Origin: Nelumbo lutea
Lineage: Eukaryota > Streptophyta > Magnoliopsida > Proteales > Nelumbonaceae
Direction: 5' to 3'
Assembly: GCA_022828595.1 (NCBI GenBank)
Contig: JAKGHH010000001.1
Coordinates: 208,878,348 to 208,942,347, forward strand
Length of the DNA stretch: 64,000 bases
Shown here: positions 1 to 11,862 of the stretch, one piece after another
Position numbering within the stretch: the first letter of the stretch is position 1
Layout of the letters: every line of letters starts with the position of its first letter
Made by a program: the position numbers and the translations under genes
The notes under the pieces: generated by a model
Told to the model about the DNA's origin: nothing
The model's database searches: none
What the model saw: the letters and a program-made list of their open reading frames with translations, nothing else

Positions 1-2195
1 AAATAGAAGGAGGCAGAGGGGGTCTCCCTGTGTTAGTCCGCTGGAGCTATTGAAGTGACCTTTTGGAGCCCCATTAACCAAGATGGCATAGGTGGGGGTA
101 GTAATGCAGACTTTGATCAATCTTCTCCATTTGCTGCCAAAGTTCATTCTCTCTAAGAGAGTCAAGGAAATTTAAATTCACATGATCAAAAGCCTTCTCG
201 ACTTCTCCAAGTCTAGCTTGCAAAAATCCCCAGCTCACGTAACTTCAGCCTTGATTCAATTAATTCATTGGTCACAAGAATACCATCTAGGATTTGTCTA
301 CCAAGCAAAATTGCTCCTTGATGGGAAGAAATGGTACTATGGAACACCTGTTTGAATTTGGTGGCCAGAACCCTTGCAAGGATCTTGTAAGGCTTATAGA
401 CCTATAGTCTTTAATTTCCTCTGCCCCCTTTTTTCGGTACTAAAGCCATGGTGTTATTTAGACATCTTTCAAACGAGTCATTGCTATGAAAATTAGCTAG
501 AGCTTGAATCAAACCTGTTTTGATGGTCTCCCAACAGCTCTTCTAAAAGTCGAGGCTGAAGACACACCTGGGTGCTTTATCACCATCAAGGCTTTTGATT
601 GCTTCCAGCACTTCATTTTCTACAAATGGAGCCCCAAGAGCTGCCTTCTGAATAGTGGAGATTTTTTGGAACTGCAAACCATCAAGAGTGGTCCTCTTTG
701 CCAATTCTTCTTTGTAAAGGTTTTCGTAGAAATTCACCAGTGTTCTTTACAGAACCCAAGTCTTCAACCAGCCTATCATTGCAGCTGATTCTTGAAATCA
801 GATTTGCTCTTGCTATGGCATTAGCTAATTTGTGAAACAAAGCTGTGTTGTTGTCTCCCTCTTTCAGCCATGTTATGCGTGCGGGCCTGCTGTCCTCATT
901 TGGTTTCCTCCTTGTAGGAAATTGAGTCAAAAAGATTCTTTATGTTGGTTCTTAATTGCTTTTCCTAAGGGAAATACACCGTATCTCTTCTTTTTTGTCA
1001 ATTTCCTGGATAGTTTTTAAACAATCTTCTTTCTGTTTTGATAAGGAGACCAGATTGGAATTCTTCCATGTCTTAATATCCCTTTTGGGAACTGCAGCTT
1101 CTTAGCTAGGATATAGGAGCTACTGCCTTGAACATTATAGGAATTCCACCATTCTTAATTTTTTCTTTAAAGCCATCTTCCAGCCAATGCTTTTCAAATT
1201 GGAATGGGCCAGGAGCTCTTAAGAATGAGCCTTCAATCAGAATGATGGGTGAATGATCAGAAAGAGGCTTAGGGAGTGTTAGAGCACAAAAACTTATTCG
1301 GGACCTCACTTAACAGCCTAAGATTTTAGGTTGAATGGTTCTTTGACATGGTATTAGACCCTGTTTGACCAAGTGGTCTAGCATTCGATCCTCATTGCCG
1401 CCATTATAATTAATTAAATTTCAGCACAAGGTAGGTGGCACTGTGCTTGTCCACGCTTCAAGCCCAATGGGCCTTTGCGTGAAGGGACATGTTAGAGAAT
1501 GAAAACCTATTCAGGACCTCATCTAACAGCTTAAGCTTTTAGGTTGAATGGCTCATTGACAGGGAGGACTTCTTGATGAGAGGCAGGGAAGTGGTCCTCC
1601 TAGTCTGCAGAGATAAGGAAGCAGTCAAGCTGAACAAGGGTAGGGTCCTCCTAATTATTGGTCCAAGTATATAATTGGTACCCTTCAAGAGGAGATCTAG
1701 GAGCTCATGATTGTTGATAAAAGATGCAAATCCTTGTATGCTGGAGGTGATTCTAGACCCACCCTTTTTATCAAAAAGTAAATCTGACAATGTTGATGTC
1801 TCCTCCAATATACCAGGAAAGAGACCATTTTGTTTTTTATGCTATCAAGTTCTTCTCAGATTCAGTATCTTTTAGCATTCTTGTTAGGGCCATAGACAGA
1901 AGTGACAATACCACAACTCAACAGTAACTGAGAAGCCACCAATCCAATATGAAAATTTTGCAGCGTTTATGTTGTCCCAAATAATCTTAAGGCCATCTGT
2001 CGAACCTGTTGCAGACTTGTAGCACCAGTCAAAGCTTTTGCCACCCCAAATACTGCAACATAAGGAAGCCGAGGCTGCTGCAGCTTTGTTTCTTAAGAAA
2101 ATGAATACCCGGCTGCCACTTGTGCAGAAAGGAACCAATGGCCAATCTGAGGAAAGACCTCTGACATTCCAAGAGATGATTTTGCAGCTTGCCAT
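1..2195 (-). mobile_element. Decayed L1-type LINE, endonuclease and reverse transcriptase part of ORF2; runs off the left edge
   Basis: Read on the minus strand, the protein starts at 2195 with M-A-S-C-K followed by IISWNVRGLS, the usual N-terminal endonuclease motif of plant LINE ORF2. Further along are an SDHSPIIL segment (about 1250), the linker containing ARITWLKEGDNNTALFHK (about 870), and the start of the reverse transcriptase with VLEAIKSLDGDKAP (about 590). The region below 540 still encodes recognisable RT pieces (a YRSISL-like block, a region ending in AFDHVN, and VNGAP followed by LTQGDP near the edge). The frame is broken many times by stops and shifts, so it is dead. It lies antisense to the GLYR2 gene, probably inside one of its introns. 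A TRIM element has inserted at 1277-1561. Confidence 0.85.
1277..1561 (+). mobile_element. TRIM (miniature LTR retrotransposon), 285 bp, complete
   Basis: Two 72-bp direct repeats, 1277-1348 and 1490-1561, both begin TGTTAGAG and end TTGACA and differ at about 11 positions. Directly after the first repeat is TGGTATTAGACC (1349-1360), a near match to the initiator-Met tRNA primer-binding site TGGTATCAGAGC. A purine-rich GAAGGGACA sits just before the second repeat. GGGAG flanks the element on both sides (1272-1276 and 1562-1566), a 5-bp target duplication. There is no coding capacity, as expected for TRIM/SMART elements, which rely on other LTR elements for mobilisation. It sits inside the LINE and so is younger than it. 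Confidence 0.9.
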
Positions 2196-3239
2196 TGAAT
2201 TTCTTATTGATTTTGATTCTATTTTGGGGCTAGGGATAAAAAATTATTTATATCTTTATTGCCTTTTTAGTGGAAATTTTGCTGCTTGATATCCTATCTG
2301 TAATAACTAGGCTTTAGGTATTCAAAAGGTCTTTGTTTTTTATTTCTTTTAAAAGTTGATAGACCATTACTAGTGCACAAGCACCAATAAAAGTAATTTA
2401 TAAGTTAATAGACCAATTAAAGTGTAAAAAACATAAATAATGTACTGAAAGTAATAAAAGAAAACTTATAAAAGGTCACAGTTAGGCCAAGACACACCAG
2501 GCACGTGCCCTTTCAAACGGGGCATTGCTTGGATTCAGGTAAGGTACATGCCTTAAAATGCGCCTCATTTGTGTGTAGATGCACCTTTTAAAACACTTCC
2601 AAGGCATTGGGATTCATTCACCACAAGCACAATATGCAAAAAAGAAAAACAACTGAAAAATCATTCCAATATCTGTCTCCATGCTTTTGCACTTTACACA
2701 CACTTGAATTACAGAATTGTCACTATCATAAGAAAACTCTAACTCTAATAAAATTTGCTTTACTTTCTTAAAAAAAAACTAGCTATGGACAGACAAATCA
2801 AACTACTAGGCCATACCCATCTCCACCAACATGTAAATTGACCAAAATACCCCACAGTTCAAAATCATAAAAATTACATTAAAATTCAGAAGTTTCCAGT
2901 TTTGACTCTTTGTCTCTTGCACCACTCTTATTCTGAGTAAGGACAGAACTACTGCAGTTAAGCACTCTCAACATCCATCAGCATATTGTCATCTAGTGTC
3001 TACTACAGTAAGCTATTTTCTATTCTAGGTTATGCTTCAGGGTATAGTTGGATAGATATATCTTAGTGGAAAGATAATTTTGATGTGGTGTGCAATTGTG
3101 CTGTTTATTGCATACCAAAGATTTAGAGATATATCTGACTAGAAGAAATCTGATGTGGGAACTCAAGTGCATAAACATGTACTTAGATTTGGATGGTAAA
3201 GTTTCATTTATTAAAACTTAAGTGCTTGGGTTTGTACAG
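2196..3239 (+). other. Non-coding stretch: 5' flank of the LINE and 3' part of a GLYR2 intron
   Basis: AT-rich sequence with no exon-like open frame. I looked here for the missing upstream GLYR2 exons (the Rossmann GxGxxG segment and the catalytic-lysine exon) and did not find them. It ends in a T-rich tract and the acceptor TTTGTACAG at 3231-3239. Confidence 0.6.
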
Positions 3240-6200
3240 TATGATGAATGCATTTTCAGAGGGACTTGTCCTGGCTGACAGAAGTGGACTGGACCAGCAA
3301 ACCCTTCTTGATGTATTGGTAAGAAAGTAGATACTATGCTATTTTTAGTTGTCATGAAGTTAAATCCAACAATAGTTTCCCCCTCTGTTGTAGGACCTTG
3401 GTGCCATTGCTAATCCAATGTTCAAGCTTAAAGGACCTGCTATGGCACAGAACAATTACCCCCCTGCTTTTCCTCTAAAGCATCAGCAGAAGGATATGAG
3501 ATTGGCCCTTGCCCTTGGGGATGAAAATGCAGTATCAATGCCTGTAGCCGCTGCATCTAATGAGGTATGCTCTCAACTATATCTTTATCTGAATTCTGAA
3601 CAGAGACAGGCACTTTCAAGATTTTGCCAAGGTGAAAACATAAGTCACGTACCCACCCTAGTGATAATATAAAGCAAGTGAAAAAGGAGATATCATAAAT
3701 AGTATGAAAGTATTAGGATGCAAAGAAAGAGCTTTTAGACCCAGAAAAGAACCTTCTAATCCAACTTCAACACCCAAAATGAGAAATTAATAACATACAA
3801 AATTCCTATGCTTGAGTACAAATATTTCATCTTTAATTTCTACATTTGTGCCTCTTTTGAAATGTATCATCTTATATTTCATTAATATGTTTGCCGTTAG
3901 TGAATCTATATGACTACAGCAATCAGTCAAATTAGCTATATAGTCAGATGGGTATGCCTTTGGAAAGAATTTTCAGGTTTTAAATGGAAAATTTTCAGCA
4001 ATAGGTGGAGTAAAATCATTTGGCGGAACAGGATTCATGTAGCTGAATTTAGTTGGAACTTGGAAAGATCATAGTTGCATTCATTTTAAAGTAAATTTGG
4101 TTCTTTATTTCCTACATTTTGTTTCATAAAACATGACCAAACTAATACCTATCACATAAAATTTTCTTCTTTTAGTTTGATCGGTATCCATTGATTAAAC
4201 AATACTTACATATAGGCATTTCCTTCTTCCAATCCACTCTAATTCTATGGGAAAAATCCTTTTCAATCACTTGTTATAGATAATCAGAAAAAAGGTACTG
4301 AAAATAATTGATTTTGGGTATTTCCCTTTTCATTAATAATAACTTTTTCTTTACTTTTATTTCTTTATAGGAGAATTATATTTATGCTTACTTATTTGTA
4401 ATTGCATAGTTGCTGTGGAGTGGTAAGACAGTTTACCTCTCCCAATCCTGTAATTATTCTTTTGTAAAGTTGATGAATTTCGGCTATTGATAAAAAAATT
4501 ATATTTATGCTTATTTAAAACATTAAGATTTTTGAAAACCTTTCTTGAATTCAGATTTGCATTTGTAAATTCTCTTTTGACATCTGTAACTAGTTAATCA
4601 AAACTATCATCCATCCACGAACAACCTAGATAGAGGGATGTCGTCTTCATGTATGAAGTATCCATAATTGAAACAAGGTGACCTCTGGCATACTGAAAAC
4701 TCATTGTTTCTACATTGATTGTTCCCTCTCACTTTAAATACCGCTCTTAGGTATGCCCTTGTGTCAAAAGACTCAAAACATTTTTGTCAAAATGCCTTAT
4801 TAAATAATACCCAAAAAAAAAAAAAAATTTTGAGGCCCTTACCTGTTCATATGACATCTAAGCAATATGGATCAGGGACTCAAGTCTTCTCTTTTCTCCT
4901 TTGTCAGTTCTTTCCCAAGGACCCAAGTAAGACTGGATTCATTGTTTGTTTGTTTAAAAATGGGTCAAATTGATTTTCTGAAACTTTATTTATTTCCACT
5001 CTCTACATCATAATTCTAATTCCATGATTGTGCATTGCCACTTGCATTTTCAGCCTCCTTAAAGCCTTTTGAAAGTCATAATTAATGATGATAAATTAAT
5101 GTTGCCTACATTTACAAATATCTGTTGGAATATCCTAAGGTCCCAAGTCTTTATGTGCTTTGTCTTAGAGAGTGCCCTTAACTTCAGATATTTTTATGAT
5201 ATCTAATATCATTAAGTATAATGCTACATAGAGAGCTAATAATTTTTATCTTGGACTATTTTGAGGTATAATACTTAATTTATTTATTTTGGGGGTGTAG
5301 GGGCACAAAAACTATTTGGAAACTTGTTACTTTGAAATAACCTCATTTTTTTATCTTTGAATAATAAATAAGATAACAGACTTTTTGAACGTGACAACAT
5401 ACTATTTTCAATATTATGCACTTTCATTTTGAAAAATTAGGTCATGCCAAATAACATAAAAAAAAAGAACAAATTTAAGTTATTAAAGTGACACTACACG
5501 AAAAGGGCCTTAAGTTTGTAGCGAATTAAAAATATGTTCAAAATTAAATTGTATAAGAATATACTCATCTAAATTATATATTTGGAGTAAAAAAAAACTC
5601 ATTAGTTCATTTTAACATTCAATTATCTTTGCAAGGTGCTAGCTAGCTGGTTGGTAAGGTCTTCTGCTGGTTGTAGCGGAGACTTGGATTGAATTCTGCC
5701 TGCACCTGGGTTGGGGGATGGGCTACCCCCGTTCAAAAGAAATAAAAAAAAATATTCATTCATCTTTATCTAGAAATTTAATTTGGTGCATGTACATGTT
5801 TCCAGTGTGATCAATGGGTACTTGAACGTCTGTTGGATTTAAAATTTTGCTTGATTTAAATCAGTGTGAACAAAAAGGGAGGTAGAAATTAAAGGTCCGT
5901 TTGGTTTATAGTCAGAATCAGAATGGTCTGTTTCCATAGCCTGTTTGGTTCAGACAGGAATCGGAATGGGAGTTGGAATCAGCTGGAGTGGGATTTCATT
6001 CCCAAGGGAGAGGGAGGGAATGACCATTCCCTCAAATAGGGGAATGCCGTTCCAGACCCCTATTTCTGTGAATCCTCATATGTAGTCGTTTCTCCTTTCT
6101 CTCTCTCTCTCTCTCTCATAGTAAGCCAATCGTCTAATCATCATAGGATCACCATTAGTTCTTTTAGGAAAAGATTTTTAAAAAAATTTGATGACTTTAA

Positions 6201-7583
6201 GGAAATATTGGAAATTTCAATGATATTCTGAAATCTTAAAGCTTGAATTATTATTTATCAATGAAATTTGAAATATTTCTGATATATTGACAATGTATCG
6301 GAGATATGTAGGGATAGCAATGGGCAGGTTTTGTAAATTCTAGATCCTCCCTAGCTTTCCAAACCTTCCAACCAATACCCTTCCCAAAGTCCACAGCAGG
6401 TTTGATTTTCTGAATCCAAACCCTCCCCACACATGAAAACGCAAAACTCTACCCTTCCCACATTTGAAGGTGGGTGGGTCAGGTCCAGAACTTGCATCTA
6501 ATTTCCTGTAATATATAAGCAATAAACAAGCAAAGTAACATGAATAAACATCAAATTTCTAATTATTTGATTGAAAATGTAGAAAAATAAATAAACTATC
6601 AATTATCCTTCACTTAAGATTCAAAACATTATTAAATTCACATAAATTCATATGCCTTATAAGCACTAGGAGTATTTTAGTAAATTCAATGTATGGGTTG
6701 GGGAGGGTCTGATTTAGCATAATATTGTAGTACCCTACTGGTACCTGTATGGGTTGTAAAACCTAAAAACCCATTCCTGCCTCAAACTTCATTTTTCAAA
6801 AAAAAAAAAAAAATGGCCCTTATGGAGCAGGTACCCACTGGATGGAAGTCTTGAGGAGCTAAGGGTCTTCAGCAACATAATTTGGTGACTTTGCTGAGGC
6901 TTAGAAGTCTTTGGGAGCTGTAATCTTGATGTATTATATTTGCTTGTGCCCAGCCAGGGACCTTAACCTTTTTCCAAAAAAAAAAAAAGGTTTGTATTGC
7001 TCATATTGAAATGAGGAGATTCCGGCAAATATCGTTGATATTTTACACCTGTGCCACTACGTTCCATTGTTTTGGGCTGCAAAAAAATTGAAGTTATGAG
7101 TACCTATGTAATGTCCCTAAATAAATCCTGAAATTCTTGAGCTTATCTTCTGCAAACCATTTAGGTTTGCCTTTTATGATCATTCAAGATTTAAATATGA
7201 TCAATCTAAGCACGTGCAGGCATGGAAAAATATTATAAACAATTTTATTTCTGACACTATTAACTTTGATGTATGTCAATTGCAGTCAGCCCATATAAGC
7301 TACATGAGTTTGCTGTTTTGGGGCCAGTTTGATTCATTGTGGAAGAGTAGATATGCCTTGTAAAGATAAAAAAAATTGCCCCAAATGATGTTACATGACT
7401 GGTTTCTGAGAAAGGGTTTGCACAAATGGTCTCCATATGGAAATTACTTGATGATTGACACATGATTTTTTTTCTTTTTCTTCTGTCATGTAGGCATTCA
7501 AGAAGGCTAGAAGCATGGGCTTTGAGGACCATGATTTTTCAGCTGTTTACGAGGTAGTAAAGTCTCCTGAACATTCAGCATAG
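3240..7583 (+). CDS. GLYR2: Glyoxylate/succinic semialdehyde reductase, last three exons (partial gene)
   Basis: This enzyme of the beta-hydroxyacid dehydrogenase family uses NADPH to reduce glyoxylate and succinic semialdehyde, detoxifying them. GLYR2-type proteins are usually organellar, but the targeting end is outside the window. Exons are 3240-3318, 3394-3564 and 7494-7583. All have GT-AG borders (acceptors TACAG, TGTAG, TGTAG; donors GTAAGA, GTATGC), and phases join without a shift, giving 112 residues plus one split codon. They cover the C-terminal helical domain: MMNAFSEGLVLADRSGLD in the first, then FPLKHQQKDMRLALALGDEN and PVAAASNE in the second, and AFKKARSMGFEDHDFSAVYE before TAG at 7581-7583 in the third. 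The QQKDMRLAL block is diagnostic, and the wording is closer to GLYR2 than GLYR1. The NADPH-binding domain and catalytic lysine lie on exons left of the window. No damage is seen. Confidence 0.88.
3950..4065 (+). mobile_element. Relic of a LINE 3' end
   Basis: Contains a degraded version of a phrase repeated in the window, roughly 'gcggaacaggattcatgtag' followed by a decayed 'gttgga'. In plant LINEs this encodes the end of the ORF (R-x-x-W-R-N-R-I-H-V-A) just before the 3' tail. Related copies are at 12932, 27538, 30865 and 43905. No poly(A) or target duplication can be assigned. Confidence 0.45.
5631..5752 (+). mobile_element. tRNA-derived SINE-like element
   Basis: A ~120-bp unit with tRNA-like promoter boxes: an A-box-like TAGCTGGTTGG near 5641 and a B-box-like GGATTGAATTC near 5687. 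It is followed by GCCTGCACCTGGG, a C-rich stretch and a short A-rich tail. The flanks are similar (ATTCAATTATCTTT before, ATTCATTCATCTTT after), consistent with an aged target duplication. It lies in the GLYR2 last intron in the sense orientation. Confidence 0.55.
5893..6062. mobile_element. MITE-like repeat with internal 'TTTGGTT...GGAATCGG' units
   Basis: Begins GGTCCGTTTGGTTTATAG and repeats the theme GTTTGGTTCAGACAGGAATC about 50 bp later, with GGAATGGGA-type runs. A second copy with the same wording is at 42735-42870. Openings like GGTCCGTTTGGTT are common at hAT-type MITE ends. The right terminus is unclear. Confidence 0.45.
6099..6117. repeat. (CT)n microsatellite
   Basis: About nine CT units in the GLYR2 last intron, next to the MITE-like repeat. 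Similar CT tracts occur at 25665-25674, 35260-35274, 39543-39561 and 39670-39697. Confidence 0.85.
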
Positions 7584-9366
7584 CCAGTTGACAAGCATGG
7601 TCTGGTACAAAACAAGGGATAGAGACATGCCCCAGCAATCATGTCTAAAAACTGTACATCCCTTAGTGTTTAGTGAATTGAACACCGTTCAACAAGCTGG
7701 AGGTACTGAAATTGATTTATACCCACATATATGGAAGGTCAGGTGATTTATGCAATATATATAGCTTGAATGTTGGCAGCCCACTATTAGATAAAAATTT
7801 CATCTAGCTGGATTGATTGGGTCTTTTGGGAAATCTTTAAGGTATACCATTTTGTATGAAGTTTGAACAATCAAATTCTAGATCAAATGGTCCATCCTTG
7901 ACCAACCTTCAGTCCATTTCATACAAAATTGCTCTACAAAATGAACTACAATAATCAAGAATTCAAGATGCAAAGAACACACTCCACACATTTGGAAAAG
8001 AGTCTAGTTCACCAATAAGTGAAGTATTTCTACTACCCTTTAATGGTTCAATGTTATATTTGTTCCCATCTTGCTTTTATCAGCTTCTGTGCGTGTACAA
8101 TCTTTGGTTTCTGTACCAAGTTGGGCACTAGGCTTTTTGTCTTAAAGGCATACCCATTCACCATCTTCTCAAAGAAAATTTTCTAAGCGTCTTACTCAAG
8201 GAAAATCAGTTTGCTTGGGAAAAGAAGGTTATGCTAATAATATGTGAAATAAGACACACTATTGTTTCCATGGAGCCATTGATCTTTCACCTGTCACCCC
8301 ATAAAACTCATTTTCATCTACAGAGAAAATTAGGGTATAAGAAAATTTCCGTTTGACCCTTTGGACGGTTTTGGTTTCTTTGAATACTGATCAGTACAGT
8401 AGAATAATTTCTCATCCACTAGGTACAATAGAAAAAACAGCCAAGGCACTTTGAATAAGGCCTAAATGAAATGATCTCATTCTGGCCCTGGGCCAATATA
8501 GAAGGCCCAAATTTACTATTTAAAGTAGAGAAATTTCCATTAGATAAGATAGAAATGAGGTCATTTCAGGATGTTTGGCATAAAGTTATTTAATGGAAAT
8601 TAGGAATCGTGAAATCTCCAAAATGTAACGTTTTTTATATTTAAGGCCGCCTCCCCTCCCACGAAGTTGAGGTTGAAAAAGAAATGAACTCATTCTGGTT
8701 TCTTACTTTCTTCTTAAGTCACAACTGATAATTCCACCATTTTCACACTTGTGAATCTGATACTTAATTTTCTCTAATTTCCAATAAAATGAAACAAAGC
8801 ACGATGGTTATAATCCTTTTTACATGATTTTTGATGAAGCTGATATGGAAGATAGGGCCAATGCGATTGTGGATCTTGATGCTAAAATGGGACAAGTGGC
8901 AAGTTATGAGGCCCTGGATCTATCTAATACTATAGAGTGGTGTTTGGTATCGTGATAGTTTTCTCAAGAATCGTTTGCACTTTTATTCAACATCAGTATC
9001 ATGTAGGCATTTCAACCTTACCTAATGTTACCTTTTGTTTGGTTGGATTGTTTTAAACTGTGTCTCGGTTTTTCTCTCTGTTTTGGTTAAATTAACTTCA
9101 AGTGAAAATGTCTTTTTTGTGTTCCTTGCTCCGAGGGAGCGTTTTAAGCTTCATGTCTTATGTGGCACCTAATAGCACCTAACTGGAATAGGCAAAATAA
9201 ATAAAGGAGCTTTGGGGGTTATGTGTACAACCCAACAACTCTCCCCATCACCCAAGATTTAGCCTCAGAAAAGCAAAAAAAGGGTTTTCATCTAGAGTTT
9301 ATTTTCACTCGTTCCATGAAAGACGTAAGTAACCTTCCAAGCACTCCACTTATAGTCTGGTAACTA
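7584..9366. other. GLYR2 3' UTR and intergenic DNA
   Basis: The first few hundred bases should contain the GLYR2 3' UTR and poly(A) site, but no clear AATAAA signal stands out. The rest has only short open frames, none with recognisable protein. Confidence 0.5.
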
Positions 9367-9736
9367 GGGGTGTAAATGGATCGAATTCGATACGGACCAA
9401 GTAATATCCGAATTCAAATCCGATTACAAAATTTGACATTTGAATTTGATTCGATATCCAATGGATATCGAAAATTAATATTTGACTTCGAATTCGATTA
9501 ATTAATTATTTTAGGTAATTAATAAATATATAAAATATTTATATATATATATAAATTATATAAAACATTTACAAATTTTATATATTATATATAAGAATTA
9601 AATAATCGGTCGAACTCGGATATTTATCGAATCGAATCAGGTCATATCCGAATTCGACCGATTAGATATTCAAATTTGATTCGATTATGTCAAATCTCGA
9701 ATTTGAAATCGGATTTTCGAATACCGTTGAAACCCC
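9367..9736. mobile_element. MITE, GGGGTGTAAA family, copy 1
   Basis: Starts GGGGTGTAAATGGATCGAAT and ends with GGATTTTCGAATACCG then TTGAAACCCC, so the ends are imperfect inverted repeats. A TA dinucleotide flanks both sides (9365-9366, 9737-9738), suggesting a TA target. The interior is very AT-rich with the phrases TAATTAATAAATAT and GAATCGAATCAGGTCATATC. Copy 2 (21320-21741) shares the whole layout. No coding capacity. Confidence 0.7.
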
Positions 9737-10800
9737 TATTTGTAACCAGCATGAAGACTTCGATTTTTTTTTTTTTTTCAGGCTGATGTTCTACTCGATT
9801 AGATGTCCATCAATGGAGCCCTTTATCATGTAAGGAGCAAACAAAAAGGTTTGTCAAGCTTAAGTTTGCCAAGTGGATTTCCCCCACCCACCAATCATGT
9901 AAGAGCAATTTTACCTCTAATAAATTTTAAGGTGGCCATCCCTCCACCTCCAAAGCTTCAAATTGTAATACATATTAAGGATCTATTCTCACTATCATGG
10001 TTCAAAGTACTGGGATTTCAGGCTGATGTTTTAGGGTGAAGAATGTTGGAAATGGTTCTTATATTTGAACACAAAAACACTCCTGAAATCCATGTAAATA
10101 ACATCTCGGTGGATTTAAAAATCATACTTAAGACGTGTATTGATACATTGCCATATTTTGAACCTTATTCACTATTGTTTTTTATATGTAAACTATCCAA
10201 ATACTCTGATACCAAAATATAAATTACACCGTTAAGGGGGCATTCTTTTTTTGGATTTTGAGAGGGGGGATTTTCAGGTTTATGTGGAGACCGGTGAAAG
10301 TTTATTGTCATTGCCTTATTTATATGAAAAATAAAATAACATGGGTAAATGCAGTTATCCGAATAAGTCTTTCCCTGAAAAACACTTACACCCGGATAAG
10401 TGACTTACCGAAAAACAAATGGGGCATAAGATGGATACTTATAGAAGCAATTTTAAATACTCTAGTAGAGAGTAGAGATTAATTTCCCTCAAAAGTCATA
10501 CTTGTTACATCCATGAACATGACATGATCAAGACCAAACACCCGGAGCCTTTCAGAGAGCCGCTTTGTGCAAGCATGAAGACAAATTGCTTTTGCGTGTG
10601 AAAACCTAAATCTTATTATACTAGCTTATATATACATGCATACATATATGCATCGCATTTAGCTAATAAATAATGGAGGAGGGTGAAAGCATTTATTAAT
10701 TAGGGTCAAGAACTGACATCCTTCTCTTTTTAAAATTTAATAAAATTATTAAGGGAGATAATAAATTTAATCTAATCACTAGACAATGAATTGTTCTATT
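9737..10800. other. Intergenic DNA, nothing recognised
   Basis: Contains a poly-T tract (9765-9778) and the phrase TTTCAGGCTGATGTT twice (9777 and 10017, about 240 bp apart), suggesting an old local duplication. The short open frames here carry no recognisable protein sequence. Confidence 0.5.
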
Positions 10801-11083
10801 TTAAAACTGTTCCGGAATTGGAACTGCTATGGCCACCAATTTCCGGGTTAGTGGTTCAAACCCATTGGTTCGAACGAATTAATGAATGGTGATTTTTAAA
10901 AAATAAAAAAAAGGCTAAAAACCATTATTTAGATGAAACAAGTTGAAGATTGGACTGCCCAGGTCAGTGGGTCAGTGATCTATTCAATAGTTTTTACGAA
11001 AAATAAAACGGAACCAGTATCCTGACTGATTTCCGGGCCAAACGGTCGGACCATCCAGATCAACAATAATTTTAAAACCTTTG
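10801..11083. mobile_element. hAT-like MITE of the CATGGTTTTTAAAA family, copy 1 (eroded ends)
   Basis: The interior matches the family theme: TCCGGAATTGGAACTG, GGCCACCAATTTCCGG, an A-rich centre with AAATAAAAAAAAGG, GCCCAGGTCAGTGG and CCATCCAGATCAACAATAAT. The CATGG ends are lost or changed, so the boundaries are approximate. Confidence 0.65.
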
Positions 11084-11862
11084 GTTCTATCCCAATCTTT
11101 TGTTTAGAAATGGCTCATTTGAGTTTATGATAAATAGTTAAATACTGAGTGAGAACAGTACTAGGCCTTGACATCTGTTGTGTGGAAAGTGGAACGAGTC
11201 TCTTTATAAAGAATAACTAAAAAAGTGAGCCAGTGCACTACGGCATCGTGATAGACTATGTAATTGTGGAAGTGTGTAAAGACTAGAGATTGATGCAAAT
11301 GTGCACTAGTCTAGGTATGAACTATGGAGTAGTAAAATATGCATTGACTTTGGGGCGGATTGTTTTAATGTCCAGACTACCTTTCGTTGTGTGAAGGGTT
11401 GTCCCCAACTTGAAGATAAGAGAGAGATGACGTCCTTGTTGATGATTTTGACTTGTCTTTTGTGTTGCAAACTTCTTATCCATGTCTGCTTTCTCATTCC
11501 TTCCTCGACTGCTCCACTTCGCCAATGACCCTGTAATGAAGTCAGGATCAAAGAATCAAACAGTGTGTATTTGATCTCTCTCCCTCTCTCACTAAGAATT
11601 GTGGATTCTGGAAAATTTTGAACAAAACTAGTTTTGTGGAAAGGACAAAATTCAGAGTTTTAATTTTTAACTTTTGCATAGAGAGAGAGACCAGTTCTCT
11701 CTTGAATAGCTCAAGTGTGGTTTCAATTAACTAGCCAAGTTGTAAAATTATCCTGAATTTGTAGTTGTAGTATTTTCTTGGATCAGCTGGACCACCCAGA
11801 GTAAGTGCAGTAAATAGAAAATTTAATTTTGCAGATAATTGATGAATTAGATAAGAAAAAAG
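11084..11862. other. Intergenic DNA between two MITE copies
   Basis: Contains two overlapping minus-strand open frames (about 80 and 67 codons, 11306-11551) that resemble no protein I know, and several GA/CT-rich runs (11570-11590, 11681-11690). I see no gene. Confidence 0.45.

Larger units (their letters stand above)
3565..7493 (+). other. Last intron of GLYR2 (3.9 kb), AT-rich, several small insertions
   Basis: Runs from donor GTATGC to acceptor ATGTAG. Besides the LINE tail, SINE, MITE and CT repeat listed separately, it contains long A tracts (4808-4827, 6799-6813, 6977-6988). At about 6305-6540 is a decayed element that starts TAGGGATAGCAATGGGCAGG, a beginning seen in many plant MITEs; I cannot place its right end. 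No coding exon is visible. Confidence 0.7.

Noticed and set aside
10793..11091. GTTCTATT / GTTCTATC flanking the first hAT-like MITE copy
   Set aside because: Matches at 7 of 8, but using it would require the left terminal repeat to be almost completely missing; may be chance.
11306..11551. Two overlapping minus-strand frames of about 67-81 codons
   Set aside because: No recognisable domain and no exon-like borders; left as intergenic.
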